Source of the DNA: QHXQ01 sp963788965
Lineage (GTDB): Bacteria; Acidobacteriota; Blastocatellia; Pyrinomonadales; Pyrinomonadaceae
Assembly (NCBI GenBank): GCA_963788965.1
Contig: CAWBIK010000006.1
Span: 2,046,001 to 2,110,000, forward strand
Length of the DNA: 64,000 nt
Direction: 5' to 3'
In this document: positions 45,235 through 53,098 of the stretch, piece after piece
Numbering within the stretch: position 1 is the stretch's first letter
Layout: every line of letters begins with the position of its first letter
Notes under the pieces: model-generated
Database searches by the model: none
The model's input: only the letters and a program-made list of their open reading frames with translations
What the model was told of the DNA's origin: nothing
Translations under genes and position numbers: made by a program

Positions 45235-46443
45235 TTAGGCGCGCGTAAGTTGCGCGACGGTTTCGACGTGGTGCGTCTGGGGGAACATATCAAAGGCGGC
45301 GAGGGTGTCAAGGGTGTAGCCGTTGTCGGTTAGGGCGCGGAGATCGCGGGCAAGGGTGGCGGGGTCGCAGGAGACGTAGGCGATGCGTTGGGGGCGCAGG
45401 GCGAGGATGCCGTCGATGGCTTCGGGTTCAGCACCGGCGCGGGGTGGGTCTAGCAGGACGAGATCGACGGGTGCGAGTTTGGACGCGTGGCGTGTGAGCC
45501 ACGGGCCGACGAGTGCGGTTTCGATGTGGGCGTTCGTTAGATCGGCGGCGGCGAGGTTGCGGCGGGCATAGGTGCAGGCGCGTGCGTTGGCTTCGACGCC
45601 CGTGACGCGTGCGAAGCGGCGCGCGAGCGGGAGCGTGAACAGGCCGACGCCGCAATAGAGATCGACGGCGGTTGTGCCGCGCGCGTCGGCGATGCCTGCA
45701 TCGACGAGCGGTGCGAGCAAGGCGTGGTTGATCTGGAAGAAGCAGTCGGCGTCGAAGCGATAATGTTCGCCCGCGATGATGCGCAGACGTTCGTGCGCAT
45801 CCTGCTCTGTGAGCGGCGGCGTGAGCGAAACGCCATCGTCGCCCGCGACCGCTTGGAACTCGACTCCTTCGCGTGGCAGTTCGCCGGCCGACATAGCCGT
45901 GCGCAGGCGTGCGAGTGTGGCTTGGACTTCAGGTAACACGACGGGACATTCGGCCACATCGCAGACGCGGTGCGAGGCTAGTTCGTAGTAGCCGAGGCGT
46001 TGATGTGCGGCGTCGTGCTGCCAGCGTGCGCGCGAGCGGTAGTGCCAGATGTCGGGCGCTGGTGTGATGGAGATGGACGCGGGCGGATCGAGGTGCGCGA
46101 TGCGCCGCAGGCAGTCGCGTATGATCTCGACCTTGACGGCGAGTTGCGCTTGATAGTTCAACTGTTGGAAGTCGCAGCCGCCGCAACGGCCGAAGTAGGG
46201 ACAGGGCGGCTCGATGCGCGCGGGGCCGGGCGCGATGATTTCGACGATAGACGCGAACGCGACACGGCCGCGCACACGTTCGACGCGGACGCGCAGGCGG
46301 TCGCCGGGTGCAGCGAGGGTGACAAAGAGCGTGCGAGCGTGCGCGTGCGCGAGGCCCGCGCCGCCCGGCACGAGTCGTTCGATCTCGACCTCGACGACAT
46401 CGCCGGGGCGCAGCGACGCTGCTGTGTGCGACTGCTTCGTCAT
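45235..46443 (-). CDS. rlmD: 23S rRNA (uracil-5-)-methyltransferase, RumA/RlmD family
   Basis: 402 residues. An N-terminal TRAM domain (GDVVEVEIERLVPGGAGLAHAHARTLFV) is followed by the 4Fe-4S cluster motif CPYFGRCGGCDFQQL. The SAM-dependent fold has DLYCGVGLFTLPLARRFARVTGVEA and the catalytic Cys region VLLDPPRAGAEPEAID ... IAYVSCDPATLARD. It makes m5U in 23S rRNA (or tRNA in related members). The mobile island begins right at its stop codon, and the gene itself is intact. Confidence 0.93.
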   Translation of the reverse strand: MTKQSHTAASLRPGDVVEVEIERLVPGGAGLAHAHARTLFVTLAAPGDRLRVRVERVRGRVAFASIVEIIAPGPARIEPPCPYFGRCGGCDFQQLNYQAQLAVKVEIIRDCLRRIAHLDPPASISITPAPDIWHYRSRARWQHDAAHQRLGYYELASHRVCDVAECPVVLPEVQATLARLRTAMSAGELPREGVEFQAVAGDDGVSLTPPLTEQDAHERLRIIAGEHYRFDADCFFQINHALLAPLVDAGIADARGTTAVDLYCGVGLFTLPLARRFARVTGVEANARACTYARRNLAAADLTNAHIETALVGPWLTRHASKLAPVDLVLLDPPRAGAEPEAIDGILALRPQRIAYVSCDPATLARDLRALTDNGYTLDTLAAFDMFPQTHHVETVAQLTRA

Positions 46444-46457
46444 TGAGCACTAAGACA

Positions 46458-46525
46458 TAGTGGTGAAGGATGAATGAAAGACAAGCTATTCGTTATTCAT
46501 CAATCATCATTCACTGCTTATCAAT
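46458..46525. repeat. Imperfect hairpin upstream of rlmD
   Basis: GGTGAAGGATGAATGA on the left and TCATCATTCACTGC on the right, with AGACAAGCTATTCGTTATT in the centre. Belongs to the ATGAATG/ATTCATC class. It sits between the 255-aa gene and rlmD. Confidence 0.6.
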
Positions 46526-46538
46526 TACTTCATTCCTA

Positions 46539-47306
46539 TCAGAGATAGAACAGGCTGAGACGCGGCACGCCGCTGTGTTCGCGCAGTTGTTTGGCTAAGA
46601 GGTTGTCGCGCGTCTGCTCGTAGGTGGCGCGATCCATGCGGTTGCGGTAGGGCCGCAACTGTTCTTCGGCCTGTTGGCGGCGCGCGGCCAACTCGTCGGC
46701 GGGCAGTTGTGCATGCAACGCGCGCTCAAGCAGGGCTTCGAGATCGGTTAAGGCCGCTTCGAGTTGTTGGGCGTCGGGACGTGGACTGCGCGCGAAGTCG
46801 GCTTCGAGTTCCGCGAGTCGCGCGGCGGCGCGGGCTAGTGCTTCGCACAGTTCGTCGTTGCACGTCTGCTGTCGCAGCTTATGCGCCTGCGTAAGCTGTG
46901 CGCGACACTCGGCGAGGTGCGCGCTGATGGCTGCGCGCGGAAACGGCAAGCCTGCGTTTTCATCTTGAGCCTGAGCGCCTGCGGCTTGCTGATCAACGTG
47001 CGCGCTCGCGCCGTTCGCGGGCACTTGTGCGCCCTGCTGCCGCTCGCGCCATTCGGCGAACTGCGCCTCGACCTCTTCCTCGCAATAGAGCAGCGACTTG
47101 ACGCTGCGGCGGCGCGGCTTCGCTTCGTATGAATCGAACGATTGCTCGATGCCGCGCAAGGCGATGTGCAGCGGCACGCCCTTCTGCTTCCAACTCTCGA
47201 TCAACGCCCAGTCCAGCGGACTCAACAATAGATGCTTGCCACGTCGCCGGATAAACGTGTCTTCGATCTCGGTGAAGTAATTAAAGTAGTTCAAGACAGT
47301 AGGCAA
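46539..47306 (-). CDS. Uncharacterised 255-aa protein with coiled-coil
   Basis: The N-terminal ~80 residues (LNYFNYFTEIEDTFIRRRGKHLLLSPLDWALIESWKQKGVPLHIALRGIEQSFDSYEAKPRR) look like a small conserved domain seen in Acidobacteria proteins of unknown role. The remainder is a Gln/Ala/Glu-rich helical region, probably coiled coil. Ends LSLFYL. It lies between coaX and rlmD on the same strand. No function proposed. Confidence 0.7.
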   Translation of the reverse strand: MPTVLNYFNYFTEIEDTFIRRRGKHLLLSPLDWALIESWKQKGVPLHIALRGIEQSFDSYEAKPRRRSVKSLLYCEEEVEAQFAEWRERQQGAQVPANGASAHVDQQAAGAQAQDENAGLPFPRAAISAHLAECRAQLTQAHKLRQQTCNDELCEALARAAARLAELEADFARSPRPDAQQLEAALTDLEALLERALHAQLPADELAARRQQAEEQLRPYRNRMDRATYEQTRDNLLAKQLREHSGVPRLSLFYL

Positions 47307-47360
47307 TTGGGCAGTAGACAGTTAAGAGAAACTTGCTGACTGCTGACTGCTGACTCTTTC
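47294..47360. repeat. GACTGCT heptad hairpin at the end of coaX
   Basis: TGACTGCTGACTGCTGACTC in tandem (47337-47356) with partly complementary CAGTAGGCAATTGGGCAGTAGACAG to the left. The tandem part is read as the last codons of coaX (VSSQQSASFS), showing that the repeat has entered the gene end. Confidence 0.7.
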
Positions 47361-48110
47361 ATAAATTAAGCGCAGCCCTTCGAGGGTCAACGTGTCGTCA
47401 ACCGTCTCGATCAATTCGGAGCCGGTGGCGATGAGGGGCGCGAGGCCGCCGGTGGCGACGATGCGCGTCTGTGCGCCGAGTTCGTCGCGCATGCGCCGCA
47501 GGATGCCGTCCACCAGCCCGACATAACCATAGAACAAGCCCGACTGGATCGAGCCGACGGTCGAAGCGCCGATGACGGCGTGCGGCCGTTTGATCTCGAC
47601 GCGGGGCAGACGCGCGGCGCGCTCGAACAGTGCATCGGACGAGATGGTGATGCCGGGCGTGATGACGCCGCCGAGGTAATGTCCGGCGTCGTTGATGGCA
47701 TCGAAGGTGGTGGCCGTGCCGAAGTCAACGACGATGCAGGGCGTGCCGTAGCGATGCACGGCGGCAACCGCGTCCACGATCCGATCCGCGCCCACGTCCG
47801 ACGGCGGCTCGTAGTGGATGGGCATGCCCGTGTCGGTCGTGTGATCGATGAAGAGTGGCGTGCGCGCGAAGTAGACTTCCGCCATGCGCTTCAAGGTGAA
47901 GTTGAGCGGCGGCACGACCGAGGCGATGGCGACGGCCGTGATCGCTTGAAAGTCGAGGCCGGCGAGCGCGAACAGGTTGCGCGCGTGGACGCCGTACTCG
48001 TCCACCGTGCGCGCGCGCGCCGTCGTCAGACGCCAGTGCGTGATCAGCCGCTCGCCCTCGTACACGCCGAGCGAGGTGTTCGTGTTGCCAACGTCAATGA
48101 CTAACAGCAT
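47322..48110 (-). CDS. coaX: Type III pantothenate kinase
   Basis: First step of CoA synthesis, phosphorylating pantothenate in an ATP-dependent way without feedback by CoA. ASKHA-fold motifs visible: LLVIDVGNTNTSLGVYEG (phosphate 1), DVGADRIVDAVAAVHRYG and VVDFGTATTFDAI (phosphate 2 region), TGGLAPLI. 262 residues, usual size. The last ten residues come from the heptad repeat, so the original stop may have been lost. ATG at 48110. Confidence 0.93.
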   Translation of the reverse strand: MLLVIDVGNTNTSLGVYEGERLITHWRLTTARARTVDEYGVHARNLFALAGLDFQAITAVAIASVVPPLNFTLKRMAEVYFARTPLFIDHTTDTGMPIHYEPPSDVGADRIVDAVAAVHRYGTPCIVVDFGTATTFDAINDAGHYLGGVITPGITISSDALFERAARLPRVEIKRPHAVIGASTVGSIQSGLFYGYVGLVDGILRRMRDELGAQTRIVATGGLAPLIATGSELIETVDDTLTLEGLRLIYERVSSQQSASFS

Positions 48111-48138
48111 GAGCCAAGCTTACAACATCGCCCTTAAC

Positions 48139-48216
48139 TTTGCGTCCTCATCTTTGCGTCTTTGCGTGAGATTTATCTTTAGTCAGGAATAACCTCACGC
48201 AAAGGCGCAAAGAGCT
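48139..48216. repeat. TTTGCGTC hairpin upstream of coaX
   Basis: TCTTTGCGTCTTTGCGTGAG (near 48151-48170) pairs with CTCACGCAAAGGCGCAAAG (near 48194-48212) around ATTTATCTTTAGTCAGGAATA. Nearly the same loop (CTTTAGTCAG.AAT) occurs at 60025-60088. Confidence 0.85.
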
Positions 48217-48230
48217 CAAGCCGCAACACG

Positions 48231-49528
48231 CTATTGACTACTGTTCAGCACTGCTTCGATGGCGTCAGCGGCGGCGCGTGCGCCGTCTTCTTGTTGGACG
48301 ATGCGGCCGATGTCGGCCGCGCGCGTTGCGTAACTCTGATCGGTTAACAGTTTGTCTAACTCGCGCGTCGCGGTCGTCGCGTTGTATTGCGGGCGGGGCA
48401 GGACGCGCGCTGTGCCGAGGCGGGCGACGCGTGCGGCGTTGTCGAATTGATCATGCGCGTGCGGGACGACGAGCGCGGGGCGGCCGGCGCGTAGTGCTTG
48501 CCCCGTCGTGCCGACGCCGCCTTGATGTACGACCGCCGCCGCGCGCGGCAGCACTTCGCCGAAGGGCGCGTACTCGAACGCGGCAATACCGGCGGGCAAC
48601 GGCGCGGCGGGCATGTTGCGCGCGTGCCCGATTAACAATAATGCGCGGCGGCCGAGGCTTTGCGCGGCGGCGATTGAGTCGCGGTAGAAATCTTCGGCCA
48701 CCCAGATCGGCCGACGAGCCGAGCGTGAAGACGATGGGCGGCGCACCGGCGTCGAGGAACTGTAGCAACTCACGCGGCGTCTCGCGCTCGCCGAGATAGT
48801 CGCGGCGGTCGTAGAACGGAAAGCCGGTGACAAGCGTGTGCGCGGGCCAATCGGGTTGCGGTTGGGCCAGCACTTTTGAGAAGAGCGCAAGCACCAGCGT
48901 CGGCGAGTGCTGACCGGCGAGGATCGGTTGTGCGCCGCGCGGCAGCCCCAGTTCTGTGCGGAAACGATAGATCGGCTCCATCAAACGATCCAACTTGAAG
49001 GTCGCCAGCCAGATGAGCGCGCGCCCGAACACAGGGCTGAGTTTCAACAACTTATAGAGCGCGGGCCATTGCGGCGGCACAATCGGATCATAGTGCGGAC
49101 AGTAAAGACGCAGGCGCAAGCACGCTTGAAATCCAGCGCAGTTTTTTCTGCTCCGCGATGATGGGACCGACGAGCGGCAGCGGGTGCGTGACGAATAGAT
49201 CGGCGTTGCGTGTGGCCGCGTCGAGGTCTGCGTAGATGTCGCGCACGTGCGGCACGATCATGTTCACGACCATGTCGGGGCCGTCCTTTTGCCCCATGAC
49301 CTGCGCGACCATGCGGCCCAACTCGTCCGGCTGCTCGAATGACGGCACTTCAGGACGCACGGGATGAAACTCCAAACCGAGCGCGGCCACCTTCTCGCGG
49401 TAAGGCTCGCTCGTGGCGATGACGGGCACATGCCCGCGCGCTTTTAGTTCCAACGCGATGGCGATGTAAGGATGCACGTCGCCGAACGAGCCGAACATCG
49501 AGATAACAATTCGTTTACCGTTGCTCAT
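48231..49528 (-). CDS. GT1-family glycosyltransferase (MGT/RhlB type), two frameshifts
   Basis: About 431 residues when an extra base near 49101-49106 and another near 48703-48708 are removed. The N-terminal acceptor-binding Rossmann fold has MFGSFGDVHPYIAIALELKARGH. The C-terminal donor-binding part has FTLGSSAV, FEYAPFGEVLPRAAAVVHQGGVGTTGQALRAGRPALVVPHAHDQFDN, the UDP-sugar motif of the UGT superfamily. It probably glycosylates a lipid or polyketide-like acceptor. The start (ATG 49528) abuts the birA stop with a 2-nt gap, so it is coupled to birA. Confidence 0.82.
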
Positions 49529-50323
49529 CTATCGTTGCTCATCGAAAGAGTTTTGGTCAGCCTTGTTGTCTGCGCGTAGCGCCATCACGTCGCCCGCATG
49601 TACGATCCTAATGTCGCCTGCGTCAGTCTCGACCCGCAGCGCGCCGTCGGGTTCAAGCCCGCGCGTCGTGCCCGTGAAATCGTCCACGCCCGTTTGGACG
49701 CGCACGCGTTTGCCCACGGCGTAAGACGACGCGGCGCACCACGCGTCGATTGTCGCACGCGGCCCGTCCTGTTCGTGCAAGCGCGCGTAGCGGTCTGCGA
49801 GATGTGCGACGAGCGCGTTCAAGATCGCTTCTCGGTCGGGCGCGTGCCCTGTCACTTCGGCGATTGAAGTTGCGCGGGCGGCGAGGTCGGGCGGGAAGGC
49901 TTGGCGGGTCAGGTTGATGCCGATGCCGACGATGCACGCACGCCCGCGCTCAGTCTCGACCACTTCGGCGAGGATGCCGCAGAGTTTGCGTTCGGCGACG
50001 AGCAGATCGTTCGGCCACTTGATGTCCACGTCGAGCGTGCAAGTGTCTGTGAGCGCGTCGCGCACGGCGCGGGCGACGGCGAGCGTGATGAGCGGCCAGA
50101 GCGACGCTTCAATGCGCGGGCGCAGGACGATGCTGAAGTAGAGGCCGGCGTCTTTTGGCGAGAGCCATGTGCGTGCGCGCCGGCCACGCCCCGCTGTCTG
50201 TTCGCGCGCCACGATGCAGAAGCCTTCGTGCGCGCCGTGCGCGGCTTGGCGGGCCGCCTCCGTGTTGGTCGAAGCGAGCGAGTCGAAGTGCAGGACTGTG
50301 ATTTGCAGCGACGCGTCGGGCAT
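49529..50323 (-). CDS. birA: Biotin--[acetyl-CoA-carboxylase] ligase
   Basis: About 264 residues from ATG 50323 (the open frame is longer, to 50419). Motifs: STNTEAARQAA, QTAGRGRRARTWLSPKDAGLYFSIVLRP (the biotinyl-AMP loop), DIKWPNDLL and KLCGILAEVV, with GIGINL. No N-terminal HTH, so it is a monofunctional ligase, not a repressor. C-terminal domain (GTTRGLEPDGALRVETDAGDIRIVHAGDV) is normal. Cytoplasmic. Confidence 0.94.
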   Translation of the reverse strand: MPDASLQITVLHFDSLASTNTEAARQAAHGAHEGFCIVAREQTAGRGRRARTWLSPKDAGLYFSIVLRPRIEASLWPLITLAVARAVRDALTDTCTLDVDIKWPNDLLVAERKLCGILAEVVETERGRACIVGIGINLTRQAFPPDLAARATSIAEVTGHAPDREAILNALVAHLADRYARLHEQDGPRATIDAWCAASSYAVGKRVRVQTGVDDFTGTTRGLEPDGALRVETDAGDIRIVHAGDVMALRADNKADQNSFDEQR

Positions 50324-50511
50324 GGCGTGTCGCACGCGGCGACGCGCTAAGCCATACCAGAAAGCGTGTGCGGATACAACTCGCAGACCAAGCGCGGGCC
50401 GCCATGCGACGGCGGACACAACTTCGGCGCTCCTCTCGGCCGGTTAGGTCGAAAAGAGCGCCGACGTTGTGGACGCGCCTTGGCTCTCCCTAGCAGAGAG
50501 CAGGCTTCCCG

Positions 50512-50549
50512 CGAGGGCGCGCACCGTGTCGCTACAAGGCGCGCCCTCG
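50512..50549. terminator. GC-rich hairpin upstream of birA region
   Basis: CGAGGGCGCGC (50512-50522) pairs with GCGCGCCCTCG (50539-50549), 16-nt loop. The next gene on the minus strand ends upstream at 50614, so this could terminate it. No U-run seen. Confidence 0.45.
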
Positions 50550-50613
50550 AATCGTTACGACTGCGCTAAATGCGCTGATCGAATTATTGTCCGCGGGTCG
50601 GACTATTAAGAGC

Positions 50614-50760
50614 TTAGACCGTGCGCCGACCGGTCAGCAGGTTGATGACCAGTACGACCAGCGCGACGACGAGCAGCAAGTGAATTAGGCCGCCGCCCAC
50701 ATGTAGGCTGAAGCCAAGCAGCCACAGCACCAGCAAGACCACCAGAATTGTCCACAACAT
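50614..50760 (-). CDS. Lmo0937-family small membrane protein, 48 aa
   Basis: MLWTILVVLLVLWLLGFSLHVGGGLIHLLLVVALVVLVINLLTGRRTV-like layout: two hydrophobic helices with a central GGGLIHLLL, typical of the DUF5670/Lmo0937 membrane peptides. RBS AGGAGG lies nine bases before ATG 50760. Function unknown in the family. Too short for standard ORF thresholds, but support is good. Confidence 0.85.
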   Translation of the reverse strand: MLWTILVVLLVLWLLGFSLHVGGGLIHLLLVVALVVLVINLLTGRRTV

Positions 50761-50929
50761 AACCGTTCCTCCTGTGCGTAATCAGTTGACGTTGACCAGA
50801 ACCGCTTATGTTTGTTCATTGAGCAACGTTCGTGCCAACTCCGGCTGCGCCCGACTCTGCCAGCTAAAGCTTTATCACAGGCTCATTTGCCTACACGGGC
50901 ATGTCACGCTGACCAACGCGCCCCGCACG

Positions 50930-51262
50930 TAAACCAAACGTGCGCGCAACCCGCGCTGTGCTGTTTCAATCCAAGCCGACCTGCACGCCACGGCTTTCAC
51001 CCCGCACGGCGTAGCTCTACGCCCGCACAGCACATCTTTCATGCCGCACGGCGCGGGTTGCGCCCTGCACGCCGCGTCTGTGCGCCTGCACGCGGGAACT
51101 TTCACCCTGTACGGCGCACCTTTCACGCTGTACGCGGGAGCTTTCACACTGCACGGCGCGCGTTTTAAGCTGCACGGCAAGGGTTTTGTGCTGCACGGCG
51201 GTGGTTACGCCGCGCACGGCGCAAGTTGCGCACTGCACGGCGGGTCTTGCGCGGCCGGGGCG
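50930..51262. repeat. 21-bp minisatellite, about 13-15 degenerate copies
   Basis: CTGCACGG-type cores recur every 20-22 bp (for example 51065, 51087, 51107, 51129, 51150, 51170, 51191, 51233), with earlier degenerate copies from about 50930. On the plus strand this makes seven-residue repeats in every frame (LHGARFK, LHGKGFV; FHAVRGS), so reading frames through it are a consequence of the period, not evidence of coding. The array ends just beyond the 3' end of the C-terminal R-M gene. Copies differ, so it is old. Confidence 0.8.
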
Positions 51263-51278
51263 GCGGGTGGCGCGGCGT

Positions 51279-52643
51279 TCAGGCGGGGTTTTCGCGCGGC
51301 AGACCGAGCGTGGGCAGCGCGCGGACGAGTTTGACGGTTTCGAGGCTGACGTTGACGACCTGCCCGACGAGCCGGAAGATGTATTGCGGGTCGTCCGCGC
51401 GGTTCGGGTCGTTGACGATCCCGCTGCGCCGGTCGGTCGTGACCTGATACTGGTCAACCACCCATTCGAGCGCCGCGCGATTGCCGAGCCGGTAGTCGAA
51501 CACCTCGGCGGGGATGCCCGCGAGCGTGAGGAAGTCGTTATAGACAAGGCTGCGCCGATCTTTACTCAGCCGCATACGCTCCACGCGCCAATCCAGCACC
51601 GCGCCCGGCTGCTCGATGCGCTCAAGCGGATATTCCGCCTGCCGCTCATAATCCACATGCAACTCCGCGAGCCGCGCCCCCGCCGCCGCGAACGCGCGGA
51701 AGTCCGGCGCGAACGGCACACGCGGCAACTCCCGCTTCAAGTTCGCCGCATAACGCGCCCGATATTCCGCATGATGCAACACCGCATACACGTAATGAAA
51801 AATATCCCACTTCGAGATCGACTTGTCGCCATACTGCACTCGAAACTGCTCAAGCGCCCAATCCGTCACGTTCTCGCGCCGATGTGTGCCGTCTTCGTTG
51901 TAAGTGTAGAAAGGGAAAGATTGTTGTGGGTCTGCATAGAGGTTCAAGTCAGCAATTTTGTTACAAGCCAAGACTGAGAAAGCTTTGCGCCCGTAGCCAC
52001 CTATACAGATTATCTGATTTTCAGTTTCCGATTCTGGAATCGGGAAGAATAGTGGAAATTGGTATCTAGCTTCATTCAGGATCGAATCGAAATACAAGAA
52101 CTGTGAGGTAAAGGGCCGGTACGAGGCGCTTCTAATTCGAGTTTTCGAGTAGACAGCAGCCTTACTTCTACGTAAATGATTCTTAAGAGTTAATGACCAA
52201 CTAATTTTTCTATCATCGTTATCGACAAAGTTGTCCACTCTAGCTGCATCCCGCCCTAGCCTCGACCATTTGTAAACCTGTTCGTTGTAGACTTCGATTG
52301 TGCGCCTAAGGTTTTCCTTTAGGCTGTCAACGTTGAAATTGTAAACCCAAGCATCACGGGCCGTAGCTACACCCCTACCATACAATTTGAAAACAGTTTG
52401 CGTATTAACGTGCTCGCTAGCTTTTGCTTCTTTACTCCCAAGTGACATTAACTCATCAAATTCATTCCGCATTCCTTCGGTGAGCCAGTTATGCTTGGCG
52501 TCCGGCTGCAACTCCTGCCATTCGATGTTGCCAACATGCTGCTTTTCGTTAAGGTAGGCGTACTTCTGCCCTCTGCGCCAGAACTCGTCGGTGCGGGCGT
52601 AAAAGATGCGGGCCTGCCTTGTTTGCTTATCGTTGCCGGACAT
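51279..52643 (-). CDS. C-terminal half of a split type IIG/ISP-like R-M enzyme
   Basis: 454 residues from ATG 52643 (the frame is open to 52673, inside hicA). It begins MSGNDKQTRQARIFYARTDEFWRRGQKYAYLNEKQH, a continuation of the end of the methylase fold in intact homologues. The target-recognition region follows (YRPFTSQFLYFDSILNEARYQFPLFFPIP, ADLNLYADPQQSFPFYTY). The C-terminus is a conserved helical domain (ALEQFRVQYGDKSISKWDIFHYVYAVLHHAEYRARYAANLKRELPRVPFAPDFRAF). The middle part, roughly 51900-52500, is markedly AT-richer than both ends, which suggests exchange of the recognition domain. It starts 7 nt after the hicA stop. Confidence 0.85.
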   Translation of the reverse strand: MSGNDKQTRQARIFYARTDEFWRRGQKYAYLNEKQHVGNIEWQELQPDAKHNWLTEGMRNEFDELMSLGSKEAKASEHVNTQTVFKLYGRGVATARDAWVYNFNVDSLKENLRRTIEVYNEQVYKWSRLGRDAARVDNFVDNDDRKISWSLTLKNHLRRSKAAVYSKTRIRSASYRPFTSQFLYFDSILNEARYQFPLFFPIPESETENQIICIGGYGRKAFSVLACNKIADLNLYADPQQSFPFYTYNEDGTHRRENVTDWALEQFRVQYGDKSISKWDIFHYVYAVLHHAEYRARYAANLKRELPRVPFAPDFRAFAAAGARLAELHVDYERQAEYPLERIEQPGAVLDWRVERMRLSKDRRSLVYNDFLTLAGIPAEVFDYRLGNRAALEWVVDQYQVTTDRRSGIVNDPNRADDPQYIFRLVGQVVNVSLETVKLVRALPTLGLPRENPA

Positions 52644-52650
52644 GCTGTGT

Positions 52651-52872
52651 TTATAGCAGTGCGACGAACTCATCTACTGTCAAGCCCGTTTGCCGGATGA
52701 TGGCGCGCAGCGTGCCACGATCAAGTTCTTTGTGATTCTGAATAGTAGTTTGTGCGGGCGGTGTCTGGCGCACCAGCACGATATGACTGCCGCGCTGGCG
52801 GTATACGACAAAACCGACTTGCTCAAGCGCCTTAACACACTCCGCGCCGGAAATGACCGGCAGCTTGCTCAT
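52651..52872 (-). CDS. hicA: HicA toxin (mRNA interferase)
   Basis: 73 residues. The dsRBD-like fold of HicA is recognisable: MSKLPVISGAECVKALEQVGFVVYRQRGSHIVLVRQ with the catalytic His in GSH, and NHKELDRGTLRAIIRQTGLTVDEF. It degrades mRNA when free. The start overlaps the hicB stop by 4 nt (ATGA). The gene order (antitoxin first) is the less common one. It lies between the two halves of the R-M gene. Confidence 0.93.
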   Translation of the reverse strand: MSKLPVISGAECVKALEQVGFVVYRQRGSHIVLVRQTPPAQTTIQNHKELDRGTLRAIIRQTGLTVDEFVALL

Positions 52873-53081
52873 GCGGCGACCTCGACTATCTCTATCTGAT
52901 CATCAGGCACGGGTTCGCCGCGCGCGCGCAAAACTTCTTCATGCAGGGCGATGGCTTCACGGATATTAGTTAAGGCCTCGTCGCGCGTGCGGCCCTGACT
53001 AATGCAGCCGGGCAGGCTCGGCACTTCGGCCACGACATAGCCATCTTCACCGGGTTGCAGCAGAACTCTTCTAATCATCAC
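52869..53081 (-). CDS. hicB: HicB antitoxin (short form)
   Basis: 70 residues with the HicB RNase H-like fold (LLQPGEDGYVVAEVPSLPGCISQGRTRDEALTNIREAIALHEEVLRARGEPVPDD). No C-terminal HTH/RHH domain, so autoregulation through this protein is not obvious. Starts 17 nt after the stop of the methylase half (GAGGTGA as RBS at 53084-53091). Confidence 0.93.
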   Translation of the reverse strand: MMIRRVLLQPGEDGYVVAEVPSLPGCISQGRTRDEALTNIREAIALHEEVLRARGEPVPDDQIEIVEVAA

Positions 53082-53098
53082 TTCACCTCGCGCAGATT

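Noticed and set aside
50812..51168. Plus-strand frame with FHxxRRx repeats as a coding gene
   Set aside because: All frames through the 21-bp array are open and repetitive; no RBS or conserved ends, so it was listed as a repeat only.
50930..51262. CRISPR array
   Set aside because: Copies are head-to-tail at about 21 bp without unique spacers, degenerate and with no cas genes nearby.
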